From positions 51,139-115,138 of the forward strand of contig CANJBQ010000005.1 in NCBI GenBank assembly GCA_947472645.1: a DNA stretch of 64,000 nucleotides. Reading direction: 5' to 3'. The stretch is from Burkholderiaceae bacterium (lineage in GTDB: Bacteria; Pseudomonadota; Gammaproteobacteria; Burkholderiales; Burkholderiaceae). Below are positions 37,401 to 46,991 of this stretch, piece by piece. Every line of letters starts with the position of its first letter. Positions within the stretch are counted from its first letter, which is position 1. A model generated the notes under the pieces. It did no database searches. It was not told the origin of the DNA and saw only the letters and a program-made list of their open reading frames with translations. Both the position numbers and the translations under genes were made by a program.

Positions 37401-37508
37401 TTTTCATGACTACGGCACATGACTAATTTTAAAATAATGCTACCGTAGCTTGATTTTCCGTTGGCGATTATTCATTTGAAATTGTGTACTCAATACATAC
37501 TCCTAACA

Positions 37509-37539
37509 AACAATAGGCCCACCAAGTGGGCTTATTGTT
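37509..37539. terminator. Strong hairpin terminator after RidA gene
   Basis: Inverted repeat of 14 pairs (one G-U) with a CAA loop; its core GGCCCAC/GTGGGCT resembles the hairpins next to the tRNA-like repeats near 51.2 and 61.8 kb. It lies between convergent genes and can terminate both. Confidence 0.8.
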
Positions 37540-37568
37540 CTAATACTTTTCAAAACTTCTTTTAACTT

Positions 37569-38404
37569 CTAGTATTCGATAGTTTGTCCCTCTGTCATTG
37601 GGATAATCTTAATAGAACTACCTTTCATCGCTTCCTGAAACTCGGCCAGAGTTCCTTTCGTCAAAGGATTAGAGTTATAGTGCATTGGTATAACAGCCTG
37701 TGGTTTAATCCAAGTCTTGATGGCATAAGCAGCATCTTCAGGATTTGTTGTAAAGTTCCCTCCAATTGGAATCATCACTAAATCTGGTTTGTAATATTTA
37801 CTGATAAACTCCATATCGCCAAACAGTCCTGTATCACCCATATGCCAGATTTTTAATCCGTTCTCTAATTGAATAATATATCCGACCGCTTCTCCTGCCG
37901 GGTGCGATTCATTTTTTCCAGTACTCGGATTATTCCAAACGATTAAAGATGAATGCTCTGCTTTTACTGCAGTAATTTTAATTCCTGGAGAAGGTGTTAT
38001 AAACCCTGATTTGTTAAAGCGATGACCTAAATTAGCGGGTATTAATCCTAGTGTAATTAATGGTGTAACCATATCAGCAGGGCCATATAAAATGGCATCA
38101 TTGAGTTTTGCTATTGTGGGGGCGTCGCCTAAATGATCAACGTCCCATGGGTTACTAATAAAAAATCGACTTTTCCCATAGCGCTTAAATCATTTTTATA
38201 TGCTGGGGGTGCTTTTGGTCCTCCTGTTATCCAAGGATCTATCACAAGCACTTTACCTCCAGGCGTTTTAATTTTAAACCCTGCTTGACCAAGCCATTGC
38301 ATTTCTGTTTTAGAGGTACTGGACTGTGCAAAAACACTTCCAAAAATAAATTGTGACATTACAAAGAGTGCGGTTAAGTATGTTGCTTTAATTCTATTAT
38401 TCAT
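37569..38404 (-). pseudogene. Frameshifted UPF0173 metal-dependent hydrolase (MBL fold)
   Basis: Reads as two open frames, 38404-38129 (91 codons with signal peptide, then WLGQAGFKIKTPGGKVLVID) and 38072-37569 (GLKIWHMGDTGLFGDMEF, PVMIPIGG-like, IPMHYNSNPLTKGT). Joining them gives a secreted beta-lactamase-fold hydrolase of normal length. The break is one missing base between 38143 and 38144: restoring a C (coding strand) after CATGGG would give T-H-G-H-x-D-H, the metal-binding motif. The missing base thus falls exactly on the second His. Sequencing error remains possible. Confidence 0.8.
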
Positions 38405-38486
38405 TTATTTTCCTTTTCTAACGGGTTTATTTATCTTCTATTTAATCCTAACTATATCTTACGACGATTGTCGCTGTGATTCATCC

Positions 38487-39707
38487 TTATTTTTTAATTA
38501 ATGGACACTTACTCTCCGCTAAAGATGCAAAAGCTATATTGCCAGGTATAGTTTGTTTAAGCGTATATAAATCCCACGGACTTTTGCTTTGATCTGGACT
38601 CTTCACTTGAAACAAATACATATCATGAACCATTAAGCCATCTTCACGCAACACACCATTTTTTGAATAAAAATCGTTGATGGGCGTTGACTTCATCTTG
38701 GCTATAACAGTACCGGCCTCAGACGTACCAGCGGCTTTAACTGCTTTTAAATAATGCATTACTCCTGAATATGTTCCTGCTTGAATCATGGATGGCATAC
38801 GTTTATGTCGATCATAAAACCTTTGGGACCATGCACGGGTTTCATTATTCATGTCCCAATAAAAGGCCTCCGTTAACTGAATTCCTTGCGCTGTTTCTGT
38901 CCCGATACCATAAACATCCGTTACATAGGTTGTTAAGCCAACTATTTGTTGTTTCTTATTTTTTAATAGGCCAAATTCTTTTGCTCCCTTAATCGCATTG
39001 ACTGCATCTGTACCGGCATTTGCCAAGCCAATAATTTTTGCGCCAGAGGCTTGTGCCTGCAACAAAAACGAACTAAAGTCTGATGCATTTAATGGATGCT
39101 TAATAGAGCCTAATACTTTTCCTCCATTTGCTTTAATCACGTCAGTTGTATCTTTTTCTAAAGAGTGGCCAAAAGCATAATCAGCCGTTATAAAATACCA
39201 ACTATCTCCACCCTGATCAATGACTGCCTGTCCTGTACCATGGGCTAAAGCATACGTGTTATATACCCAATGAGCAGTACGATCATTGCAATCTTCATTG
39301 GTGATCCTACTGGACCCCGATCCTGTATTAATGACTAATTTATTTTTTTGTTTTGCAATACCCATAACGGCTAGTCCAACATTACTTGCGGCCAAGTCTA
39401 AGATCACATCAACTTTTTTAACGTCATACCATTCACGAGCTATCGTTGATCCAATATCGGTTTTATTTTGATGGTCGGCCGATATTAGTTCAATCGGTAC
39501 CCCTAGTACTGAGCTGCCAAAATCCTCTATAGCCATTTTAGCTGCGACCACACTACCAATACCACCCATCCCTGAATAAACTCCAGATTGATCATTCAAA
39601 ACTCCAATTCTAATTGCTCCACTTGGTACTTTTGAATCTTGTGATATTGAAGTTTGAGATACAAATAGAAATACTGCGATTAAATAAAGCTGTATGATTT
39701 TTTTCAT
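38487..39707 (-). CDS. ABC transporter substrate-binding protein (Liv-type)
   Basis: 406 aa. Signal peptide ending near SISQ, then IRIGVLNDQSGVYSGMGGIG and the Leu/Ile/Val-binding type I fold with KVDVILDLAASNVGLAVMGI and ADYAFGHSLEKDTTDVIKAN. Members in burkholderias often take up aromatic acids, amides or amino acids. Orphan here: no LivH/M/G/F genes nearby. The ligand is unknown. Confidence 0.9.
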   Translation of the reverse strand: MKKIIQLYLIAVFLFVSQTSISQDSKVPSGAIRIGVLNDQSGVYSGMGGIGSVVAAKMAIEDFGSSVLGVPIELISADHQNKTDIGSTIAREWYDVKKVDVILDLAASNVGLAVMGIAKQKNKLVINTGSGSSRITNEDCNDRTAHWVYNTYALAHGTGQAVIDQGGDSWYFITADYAFGHSLEKDTTDVIKANGGKVLGSIKHPLNASDFSSFLLQAQASGAKIIGLANAGTDAVNAIKGAKEFGLLKNKKQQIVGLTTYVTDVYGIGTETAQGIQLTEAFYWDMNNETRAWSQRFYDRHKRMPSMIQAGTYSGVMHYLKAVKAAGTSEAGTVIAKMKSTPINDFYSKNGVLREDGLMVHDMYLFQVKSPDQSKSPWDLYTLKQTIPGNIAFASLAESKCPLIKK

Positions 39708-39752
39708 TAGATAAACCTTTCGGATTTATTAACCTTCTTTGATTTTATTGTT

Positions 39753-40043
39753 TTAACTGGCTTCTATAATTCGAATATCTCTTACCGCGCTATTTCCTAA
39801 TGCTTTTAATGCTGCCTGATAGCCGTCACTATGATAAGCTGCTAAAGCTTTTTCTAAACTTTCAAACTCTATTAATACAACTCGTTGCTGGAGTCCAGCT
39901 TCAATAACTTTGACAGGGTCACCTTTGGCAATAAATACTCCACCATTCGCTTGCATTGCTATAACTGCCAATTTAGCATATGCAGCTAATGCCTCTAAAT
40001 TTGATACTGATTGATAAACACTCACCCAATAAACTTTTGACAT
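39753..40043 (-). CDS. DUF1330 family protein
   Basis: 96 aa from the ATG at 40043, chosen because AAGGGA lies about 7 nt upstream; the longer frame begins at 40100. DUF1330 blocks: YWVSVYQSVSNLEALAAYA near the start, RVVLIEFESLEKALAAYHSD in the middle, and GNSAVRDIRIIEAS at the end. This ferredoxin-like fold includes possible dimeric alpha-beta barrel enzymes of unknown reaction. It precedes the Liv-type receptor gene by 45 nt on the same strand. Confidence 0.82.
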   Translation of the reverse strand: MSKVYWVSVYQSVSNLEALAAYAKLAVIAMQANGGVFIAKGDPVKVIEAGLQQRVVLIEFESLEKALAAYHSDGYQAALKALGNSAVRDIRIIEAS

Positions 40044-40367
40044 CAGAATCCCTTCGAGAATAATGTTAAATACGCCGTTTAGTAATGCCCCGCCTAGCAT
40101 ATCCTTTTATGTTATTTTTAGTAAAGGCTTAGTTTCTTCATTGTTCAGTACTTTTTATGAAATAACAGTGTGGGAAACCCCTATCAATCTGTATTTAATG
40201 TCCCAGATGACTTTTTAATCCTAAGTTTTCATGTTTTTAATTTTTTAAATGAGTCACTTTATTCATTATTTTTAATTGTAGAACCCTCGTCATGGGATTT
40301 AGTGATATAACTTGAGAAATGATTCTTTCTTGTTCTGTTATCACCATCTTCATTTATCGGGGGGCTT

Positions 40368-40826
40368 GTGAGTCTTAAAAAGATTTTTATATTTTTGGGG
40401 ATAACCGTCTTATTTGGCTGTAGCCCAAAAACACCCGCCCCAAACACTTCCCTGAACTTAAAGCAATTAATGGAGTGGGTAATTGATCCTAATGCAGATG
40501 TTGTGTGGGATTCGGTTAAATTCATCTCTAACGCAAATGGTAATACAGAAATATATCCTCGCACAGATGCTCAATGGGAGAGTGTAAGAAATAGTGCAGC
40601 CTCTTTAATAGAGGCTGGCAATTTGTTGATGGTTGTTGGTAGATCGAAGGACGACAAACAATGGATAGAGTATGCGAGCCGTCTAAGTCAAACGGCAGAG
40701 GTTGCTCTAAAGGCGTCTCTAGAACAAAATAAAGAAAATCTTTTTGATGCCGGCGGAAATATTTATAACTCATGCAAAGCATGTCACGATAAATATGCTG
40801 ACTTTGATAAGCCCGCTACTAAATAA
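40368..40826 (+). CDS. Lipoprotein with single C-type haem motif (cytochrome c'-like)
   Basis: 152 aa beginning at a GTG codon preceded by GGGG. The lipobox is LFGC with Cys18, so the protein is probably lipid-anchored outside the inner membrane. A single haem-binding C-x-x-C-H is at 136-140 (CKACH), near the C-terminus, as in four-helix cytochrome c'-type proteins. The helices between residues 60 and 130 fit that fold. Likely a periplasmic electron carrier; partner unknown. Confidence 0.75.
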   Translation: MSLKKIFIFLGITVLFGCSPKTPAPNTSLNLKQLMEWVIDPNADVVWDSVKFISNANGNTEIYPRTDAQWESVRNSAASLIEAGNLLMVVGRSKDDKQWIEYASRLSQTAEVALKASLEQNKENLFDAGGNIYNSCKACHDKYADFDKPATK

Positions 40827-40854
40827 CTTCTTTATAGCTCATCTACTTTAGCGC

Positions 40855-41931
40855 TTATCTTTTTCTGGAGAGGGTGGCTACTTTTTTTGATAATGCGGGT
40901 CCGATCACAAGGGTCACCAAAAAGCGCGCCAACTGCAGCGTCAACACAAAAGCTAAATCAACTTTGGTCGATGCCGCAATAATCGCCACAGAGTCCATTC
41001 CACCTGGGCTAGTTGCCAAATAAGCGCTCAAGGGATCTATCCCTAAATAAATAGTCAGTATGGCAGCAAGGCCTGCACAAAATAAGATTAAGATCACTAT
41101 TGAAATAATAGCTTGCGGTAATGCTTGAGCAGCCGCCCGCAGAACATCCTTAGTAAACCTTAGGCCTACACTCCAACCTATCATCGCAAAGGCTAAGGCA
41201 CTTAGCCAGTATGGTATCTCTATTGTGGCAATGCCCCCAAGGTGAACCATTGCAGCTACTCCTATTGCAACAATAATGATGCCGCCAGAAAACTTTGGTA
41301 CAAGCAACGCCATTAAACTAAATGCAACAATGGCCAGCGTTACGGCAAATGCGCCCCAGTGAAGAGGTTCAAACCAGTTAACGTGATGTACTAATGAGAG
41401 CGGTACATGCCCCCAAAATTTTGCAACGAATGCTGCAGCAAAGGTAACCATTAACACCCGTAAATATTGCATGAAAGCTACTAATCTAGGGTCTGCGCCA
41501 AACTCCTCTGCTAAAGAAACCATGGTAGAAGCTGCTCCTGGCAAGAGCCCCCAAATAGCGGTTGTTCCCTTCATAATGCCTAGTTGACCGATTGACCATC
41601 CTAAAAAAATACTAAGGAGTAATGTCATTAAACCAAAGCCGATAAAGATAATCCATTGGTCTAAAAACATCGCCACAATTTCTGGTGTCAATGAGCTCCC
41701 AACCATGCAGCCAATGATAGCTTGAGAGATACTCATAGTTATCTTTGGTAATTGAATTGAACTATCTACTGACATCGTCAAAATCCCAGCAATCATAGGC
41801 CCCAGTAGCAGGGCTGCGGGTAAGTGCATCACGTCAATCACTCTATAGACTACATAGGTAATAATAATTAAGATAATCCATTGTGTGGATTTGGTGAAAC
41901 GGGCTAATGGGTATAAAGACAATGTTTTCAA
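40855..41931 (-). CDS. AbrB-family (ammonia monooxygenase-type) membrane transporter
   Basis: 358 aa starting at a TTG codon at 41931, since no in-frame ATG lies close by. Two homologous halves of four to five helices, each with GPMIAGI or SVGLRFT-like blocks, as in Pfam AbrB (distinct from the DNA-binding AbrB). TTLLATTSPGGMDSVAI-like sequence in the second half (ATSPGGMDSVAIIAA) is diagnostic. Possibly an organic-acid exporter; function unproven. Confidence 0.75.
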   Translation of the reverse strand: MKTLSLYPLARFTKSTQWIILIIITYVVYRVIDVMHLPAALLLGPMIAGILTMSVDSSIQLPKITMSISQAIIGCMVGSSLTPEIVAMFLDQWIIFIGFGLMTLLLSIFLGWSIGQLGIMKGTTAIWGLLPGAASTMVSLAEEFGADPRLVAFMQYLRVLMVTFAAAFVAKFWGHVPLSLVHHVNWFEPLHWGAFAVTLAIVAFSLMALLVPKFSGGIIIVAIGVAAMVHLGGIATIEIPYWLSALAFAMIGWSVGLRFTKDVLRAAAQALPQAIISIVILILFCAGLAAILTIYLGIDPLSAYLATSPGGMDSVAIIAASTKVDLAFVLTLQLARFLVTLVIGPALSKKVATLSRKR

Positions 41932-42105
41932 GTTTATTTGCGCAGAAACGGATTCTAAAGTTATAAAAGAAGTAATAAGGACTTTTCAACAGATTAAATG
42001 AGTCTTTTTTATAATCTTCATCCGTCGTACAACTTCATTGATTTTACTCAATTACTTGACTCTACTACCGAATCATCTAAATCAATTGGGTGTGTTGTTA
42101 GATTC

Positions 42106-42504
42106 TTAAATATCCCAAATTTCACTAATCTCAATTAGGTTTTGATCTGGGTCTCGAACATATATAGAGTTAATTTTTGAAGTAGCTCCTGTTCGAATAA
42201 CAGGCCCCTCAATAATCGGCCAATTTTCTTTCTGTAAGTTTGCTATTACTTCAGCGATTGATCTATCGGTAATAAAACATAGATCCAATGATCCTGGAGT
42301 GGGGGTATTGGCTTTGGGCTCAAACTCTTTACCCTGAATGTGTAAATTTATTTTTTGATTACCAAACTTGAAGGCTTTACGCTCCACCAGCGGTGTACCA
42401 CCCATAAATGATTCAAGCTTCATCCTTAAAACTCGAATATAAAAATCGACACACTCGGATTCTTTCGCTGTCGTAAGAACTAAATGGTCTATATGATCAA
42501 TCAT
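42106..42504 (-). CDS. VOC superfamily (glyoxalase-like) protein
   Basis: 132 aa, one glyoxalase/VOC module pair. Motifs: DHIDHLVLTTAKESECVDFY at the N-terminus (metal His), KFGNQKINLHIQG, and IYVRDPDQNLIEISEI at the C-terminus with the second-metal Glu. Members include glyoxalase I, fosfomycin-modifying enzymes and dioxygenases. Single domain and isolated, so the substrate is not predictable. Confidence 0.85.
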   Translation of the reverse strand: MIDHIDHLVLTTAKESECVDFYIRVLRMKLESFMGGTPLVERKAFKFGNQKINLHIQGKEFEPKANTPTPGSLDLCFITDRSIAEVIANLQKENWPIIEGPVIRTGATSKINSIYVRDPDQNLIEISEIWDI

Positions 42505-42608
42505 ACAACCATCAATGAAAAGTTACCCAAATAATAGATGGTTTGGTAGTTCGAATCATCAACGGCGAGAGCTAATTATGTTGATATTTTTTGCCCTAGA
42601 CGATGTAT

Positions 42609-43373
42609 TTAATTTGAGCATTTTTTCCAGACAGTTCGGCCATTAAAATCAACTTGAAGTTGATTACCTTCCAAACTAAATATTTCGGTTGTCTTATATG
42701 GTTCATCATCTAATGGTTTACAAATAAAGGCAATTGTATATTTGGGGAATTGACCACTAATTTTTTGTGGCATACAAACATCTGGGCCGATATTGTAGTC
42801 ACTCACTCTTCCTTTTTTAAGATCATTATTTGTAATAAATAGACCATACCAATTTTGTGTTTTTTTACAAACGGCTCCTTTGCCAGCCCAAATTCCTATA
42901 AGCTCTTTTGGAATTTCTAATTGAGTATTTTTGAGTTGATTTTTAAGTTTTAATAAATTATCCGCTCCCTCAATTGAATTCAATTCAGCGGCTTTTGTAA
43001 AATACTCTTCCGCTTTTTTATAGTCTTTTTGGAACCCTTTTCCATCCCGATAAAGTTCTCCAATATTGTTATTTGCGACTCCCGAATTTAGTTTAATCGC
43101 TTCTTGGTATGCGGCAATTGCATCAGGCAATCTATTTGATTTTTCTAAAGCGCGCCCATATTGGAACCATAATCTTCCAACTCGTGGATTCGTTTCGACA
43201 GCTTGTTTACAAGCTGGTACAGCTTGTGCCGCATTGAGTTTTTCGTAGGAAACACCTGGCACAGTTTTTTGAGGGTCTAAAGATGAAGCTGCTAACAAAT
43301 CACAATTCATTTCTTGTGCAAATAGTGGTTGAATGGCTCCAAACACTAGCAATAAACTGAGTATGCTTTTCAT
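42609..43373 (-). CDS. Secreted TPR/Sel1-like protein
   Basis: 254 aa with a signal peptide (ending LFAQ). Middle contains TPR/Sel1 helices (RLWFQYGRALEKSNRLPDAI, VANNNIGELYRDGKGFQKDY). The C-terminal 100 residues carry several Cys (GKGAVCKKTQNW, GPDVCMPQKI, IAFICKPLDDEP) and a beta-rich appearance. Function unknown. The stop of the preceding DUF1311 gene overlaps its start by 1 nt, so the two form an operon. Confidence 0.72.
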   Translation of the reverse strand: MKSILSLLLVFGAIQPLFAQEMNCDLLAASSLDPQKTVPGVSYEKLNAAQAVPACKQAVETNPRVGRLWFQYGRALEKSNRLPDAIAAYQEAIKLNSGVANNNIGELYRDGKGFQKDYKKAEEYFTKAAELNSIEGADNLLKLKNQLKNTQLEIPKELIGIWAGKGAVCKKTQNWYGLFITNNDLKKGRVSDYNIGPDVCMPQKISGQFPKYTIAFICKPLDDEPYKTTEIFSLEGNQLQVDFNGRTVWKKCSN

Positions 43374-44020
43374 TATTTTACCCTTTGAATATCAGCTGGA
43401 ATTCGAGCAAATCCTGAACACATTTTTTCTGATGCTCCATCATCAAATTCGAACATATTGTTTTTAATTTTAAAAGAGATTTCACCCGCATCACCAACCG
43501 CAGATGTCATAGATTTCCCTTTTAAATTTCCCTCAAATTCACATCCCGTTAATACAGGCTTTCCTTGATCTTGTGAAGCAACGTTGTGTTGAGCAAACCC
43601 TCCCCATATTGATATCTTAGAAAATTCAGGAATTATTTCAACAACCATATCTCCTCCAGCATATGAAAACTTCTTCGAACTCGTGTACACCTGGGTGTTT
43701 TTATTAAATTGTAATTTTGCAACTTGCTCCTTATAATTTTTCTTTAAGCATTCATTAAGTTTTTTTGCATCACAATACTTGTTCAATGCTAGCCAATCTC
43801 TTTGTCTAGCCTTTATATATTCTGGAACCGGATGGATCTTAAGCATTTCCTTATAGGAGGCGGCTAAATCTTCATCTAACTTACTTAACTCAGAGTCAGA
43901 ACAAATTGCTTTTTCTGTCTTACTGGAGGCTTTGCCACAATCAAAACTTGCCGCAGAAACATTTGCAACGCCAACGATTAGAAATAATGCGGCAATCCAT
44001 ATTTTTAAATAGGTCATCAA
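43373..44020 (-). CDS. LprI/DUF1311-type secreted protein
   Basis: 215 aa with a signal peptide (VSAA|SFDC). The first 85 residues form the Cys-rich lysozyme-inhibitor LprI-type domain (SFDCGKASSKTEKAICSDS, LDEDLAASYKEML, WLALNKYCDAKKLNECLKK). The rest is an uncharacterised beta-rich extension. LprI-type proteins may inhibit lysozyme or stabilise the envelope. Operon with the TPR gene downstream. Confidence 0.75.
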   Translation of the reverse strand: MMTYLKIWIAALFLIVGVANVSAASFDCGKASSKTEKAICSDSELSKLDEDLAASYKEMLKIHPVPEYIKARQRDWLALNKYCDAKKLNECLKKNYKEQVAKLQFNKNTQVYTSSKKFSYAGGDMVVEIIPEFSKISIWGGFAQHNVASQDQGKPVLTGCEFEGNLKGKSMTSAVGDAGEISFKIKNNMFEFDDGASEKMCSGFARIPADIQRVK

Positions 44021-44252
44021 TTTATCCCTAATGTATTATTTATCAAGTTTTTTAGTTAACCCGTGTTTATTGATTTTATATCTAAATTCATTACATCTTA
44101 AAATCTCTGTACTAGTGGTATTTGCTTAGGGCGCTTAGTTTCAATTCCACAACATCAAAGACTCCTTAGGGTAAATGAACATTACCTTTTAATAACTTTA
44201 ATGTTTCTTGGTGAACAGGGGTTTACTCTGGTAGAGCTAAGAGAAAGGAGCC

Positions 44253-45107
44253 CTACCTTCCAAAGTGCTTATGAAGTTGAAATAATATTCCTGTTCCACG
44301 CCCAGATTGGTTATTCAACGGAAATACGGCCTCTGCAGAGAGATTAAAATTCTGCCCCACCCAAACTATCCCTGGATTGACTGATCCCGTGACCTGTCCA
44401 TTACAGATACTACTCATGCAAGTTTGTAATGGAAATTCCACCATAGCAACAAGGCGATTCCATGGCGCTCCCCATCCCGTGGGTTGAACATGCTCATTCA
44501 AATATAAAAAACTATATTGAAGGGTAAAGCCCCAGTTCAATGCCGTAGGTTGAGCTTGATCGGTGAATATTTGATAGCCAAGGATGCCCGTAACTGCCAT
44601 TGGCTTTAATAAGCGCATCGAGTTCGGTAAATCTCCAAAACCTTTAGCATAGAAGATAGTGGGGCCATAGGAAGTGGAATTCGCCGTACCCGATCCTCCC
44701 GTCCCACCTATTTGTCCATTCACGCCAAGAGTAATGGCAAACTCATGTTTATCATTGATTATCAGCTCTTTTTTAACGGTGTAATACAAGTTATCAACGC
44801 CACTTGCTTCTGGCGTTAAGTTCGCATTCGGTGTGCGATATAAACTATCAATGGCAATACCAAATCCATCGATAGGTTCTATGCCGCCACCAAGCATCAT
44901 GACATTTCCTGCATTAGCATTGGAGTTATTCACGCCTATATTGGGAGTTCTTCCACCACCCATATGCACCTCATAAGCCGCAAAGGGGTCATCTACTGTA
45001 ATCGTTGGTGGAAAGTAGCGATCTCCGGCAATACCATGGCCATTGGCCAAACGTACATTGAATATTAGGATTGCCAATATTGGCAATCCTATAAAAGTTA
45101 ATTTCAT
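44253..45107 (-). CDS. Predicted outer-membrane-type protein
   Basis: 284 aa, signal peptide ending near LANG, then HGIAGDRYFPPTITVDDPFA and a long run of alternating strands ending RGTGILFQLHKHFGR. A ribosome binding site (AGGGG) is good. It lies 62 nt downstream of the small His-rich gene on the same strand, and such pairs often sit in metal-related loci, but no metal transporter is adjacent. Not a recognised family. Confidence 0.6.
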   Translation of the reverse strand: MKLTFIGLPILAILIFNVRLANGHGIAGDRYFPPTITVDDPFAAYEVHMGGGRTPNIGVNNSNANAGNVMMLGGGIEPIDGFGIAIDSLYRTPNANLTPEASGVDNLYYTVKKELIINDKHEFAITLGVNGQIGGTGGSGTANSTSYGPTIFYAKGFGDLPNSMRLLKPMAVTGILGYQIFTDQAQPTALNWGFTLQYSFLYLNEHVQPTGWGAPWNRLVAMVEFPLQTCMSSICNGQVTGSVNPGIVWVGQNFNLSAEAVFPLNNQSGRGTGILFQLHKHFGR

Positions 45108-45169
45108 TTAAACCCCTAAATTAAGTATGAAAAATCAGCCTTCAAGGCCATACCTTCCAGTCATCTTGC

Positions 45170-45535
45170 TTAGGTTTTTTTAGGGGGATACTCGATAAGA
45201 GCAGGAAATGATTGAATAGAAAAAAGTGGCTCCATCATATTAAAAATTTGTAAGTTGGAGAGTGCTTGATTAGGCACAAAGGCAGCCATACCGATTACTG
45301 AAATATGGTGACACTGATGGTTATCAAGGTGATCTACAGAAATATTTAAATCCCTCGGATCATGATGCACATCGTGAATCATTTGGAATAGGCCATTATT
45401 TGCACCATCATCACTCCAAGTAATTTGTGTTTTACCTTCGTGACTTTCATGTGATGACTCATGCGCCATCCCCAATAGTGGCATGAATGCCGTATTGAAT
45501 ATAAAAATGAAGGTGGCGATGAAGAGTAAACGCAT
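45170..45535 (-). CDS. Small secreted His-rich protein (CzcI-like?)
   Basis: 121 aa with an N-terminal signal peptide, then a His-rich segment (AHESSHESHEG, DVHHDPRDLN, HLDNHQCHHISV) and an end reading EYPPKKT. His clusters plus small size recall proteins found in heavy-metal efflux operons such as CzcI/CnrX, but the resemblance is only general. Tail pattern similar to the protein at 58001-58339 (KPPKA). Metal binding is inference. Confidence 0.5.
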   Translation of the reverse strand: MRLLFIATFIFIFNTAFMPLLGMAHESSHESHEGKTQITWSDDGANNGLFQMIHDVHHDPRDLNISVDHLDNHQCHHISVIGMAAFVPNQALSNLQIFNMMEPLFSIQSFPALIEYPPKKT

Positions 45536-45744
45536 ACTATGATCTTACTTGATTTATTGTTATAAACATTACTGTCGTACTTTTTAGTGAGCTCGGTGAT
45601 TGAGTCCAACCATTAAAGCACTCTCTCAATATTCATGAATTATTTAACCTAAAGTTTTTATTGCTCTTATCCAGCTTTTTGAACACCTTTATAGGTTAAA
45701 GCTTTCTTTGGGGCTAAGGACATTTTAAGTATTTGTTGTTAGGC

Positions 45745-45786
45745 TATACTATTTAGATAGTTAATTGATCAAACAATGTTGTTTGA
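45745..45786 (+). promoter_or_regulatory. Candidate promoter and operator of a Bug gene
   Basis: A TATACT -10 (45745-45750) is followed 19 nt later by the inverted repeat TCAAACAA-TG-TTGTTTGA (45769-45786, 8-bp arms), 26 bp before the ATG. The palindrome would lie in the transcribed leader, so binding there would block transcription. The cognate regulator is unknown; no -35 was convincing. Confidence 0.35.
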
Positions 45787-45811
45787 AGTCCATTAGAAAA
45801 GGGCAGGTCAA

Positions 45812-46807
45812 ATGCGATCCTCTAATCAATCACTGTCATTTTTTCGCTTGATCCTTCTTGTTTTAGTGCACTTCGGGCTCAGTACTGAAACACATGCACA
45901 AGAATTTCCAAACAAACCTATCACGATGGTTATGCCATATGCTCCAGGGGGCCCAGGAGATGCGATTACTCGCTTATTTGCCGGCTCCATGCAAAAAATT
46001 CTCGGCCAACAAATTCTCGTAGACAATACCTCTGGCGCTTCTGGTTCAATTGGCACGACTAAAGTTGCAAGGTCAAAGCCGGATGGTTACACATTATTGA
46101 TGATTCACGTAAGCCATGCCACAAATATGGCGATGTATAAAAACTTGAGTTATCACCCTGTCGATGACTTTGAACCGATTGGATTAGCGACTAATGGGCC
46201 AATGGTCATTGTTGCCCGCAATGACTTTCCCCCAAAAGATATTAATGATTTTGTTTCCTACGTTAAATCCAATCAAAGCAGTATTAGCTTAGCTAATGCC
46301 GGCTTAGGGTCTGCATCTCACTTATGTGGCTTAATGATGATGAATGTCTTAGGCGTTAAATTGAATGAAATTCCCTACAAAGGTACAGGCCCAGCACTCA
46401 TGGATTTAATGGGTGGCCAAGTTGATCTCTTATGTGATCAAACATCCGGAACCGTACCCCCTATAAAAGCAGGGAAAATTAAAGCTTATGCTTCTGCTAA
46501 TAAAAGCAGATTGCCTTCCTTGCCGAACACTCCCTCAATAACTGAAGCAGGTATCAAGGGACTTGAGATTAATATTTCCTTTGGACTTTATGCTCCCAAG
46601 GGAACTCCCAAGGCGGTACTAGAAAAACTTACCTCCGCACTACAACATTCGGTCTCTGATCCTGAAGTAAAGAAACGCCTAGATGCTATGGGAATTTCTG
46701 CTGTAAGTCTTGAACAAGCGACGCCGTCATACCTTAGAGCGCATCTTAAAAATGAAATCGATACTTTAAATGTTTTATTAATCAAAGCAGACATTCAGCC
46801 TAATTAA
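45812..46807 (+). CDS. Bug/TctC family periplasmic solute-binding protein
   Basis: 331 aa: signal peptide (ending THAQ), then FPNKPITMVMPYAPGGPGDA and ILVDNTSGASGSIGTTK, DGYTLLMIH and QVDLLCDQTSGTVPP. It stands alone with a palindrome in its leader. No permease or catabolic enzyme is directly attached. Ligand unknown. Confidence 0.93.
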   Translation: MRSSNQSLSFFRLILLVLVHFGLSTETHAQEFPNKPITMVMPYAPGGPGDAITRLFAGSMQKILGQQILVDNTSGASGSIGTTKVARSKPDGYTLLMIHVSHATNMAMYKNLSYHPVDDFEPIGLATNGPMVIVARNDFPPKDINDFVSYVKSNQSSISLANAGLGSASHLCGLMMMNVLGVKLNEIPYKGTGPALMDLMGGQVDLLCDQTSGTVPPIKAGKIKAYASANKSRLPSLPNTPSITEAGIKGLEINISFGLYAPKGTPKAVLEKLTSALQHSVSDPEVKKRLDAMGISAVSLEQATPSYLRAHLKNEIDTLNVLLIKADIQPN

Positions 46808-46910
46808 TAATATCTATTTCTATTTTCCTGATACGTTCATCAATCCTTCTCCCAGTCCATGTCATTGACCTAAAATAATCCTGAGATCTAGTAACTCTTG
46901 TAAAAGAAAT

Positions 46911-46968
46911 AACTACTCGAAGGTGGTTTCTAAGTTTCTTGGTCGTCCTGGTAGCGTCAACTAAGGTC
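46911..46968 (-). repeat. tRNA-3'-end-like repeat, copy H
   Basis: Aligns over about 58 nt with copy B at 62504-62562. On the minus strand it ends in CCA followed by AGAAAC. The spacing from CCA to the T-loop-like segment fits a tRNA 3' half, but that loop is one base short. It begins 24 nt after the stop of the MFS gene. Confidence 0.55.
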
Positions 46969-46991
46969 TTACATTAATTGAGTCCTTATAC

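Noticed and set aside
40259..40564. 101-aa minus-strand frame
   Set aside because: Antisense to the haem lipoprotein, which has lipobox and CxxCH.
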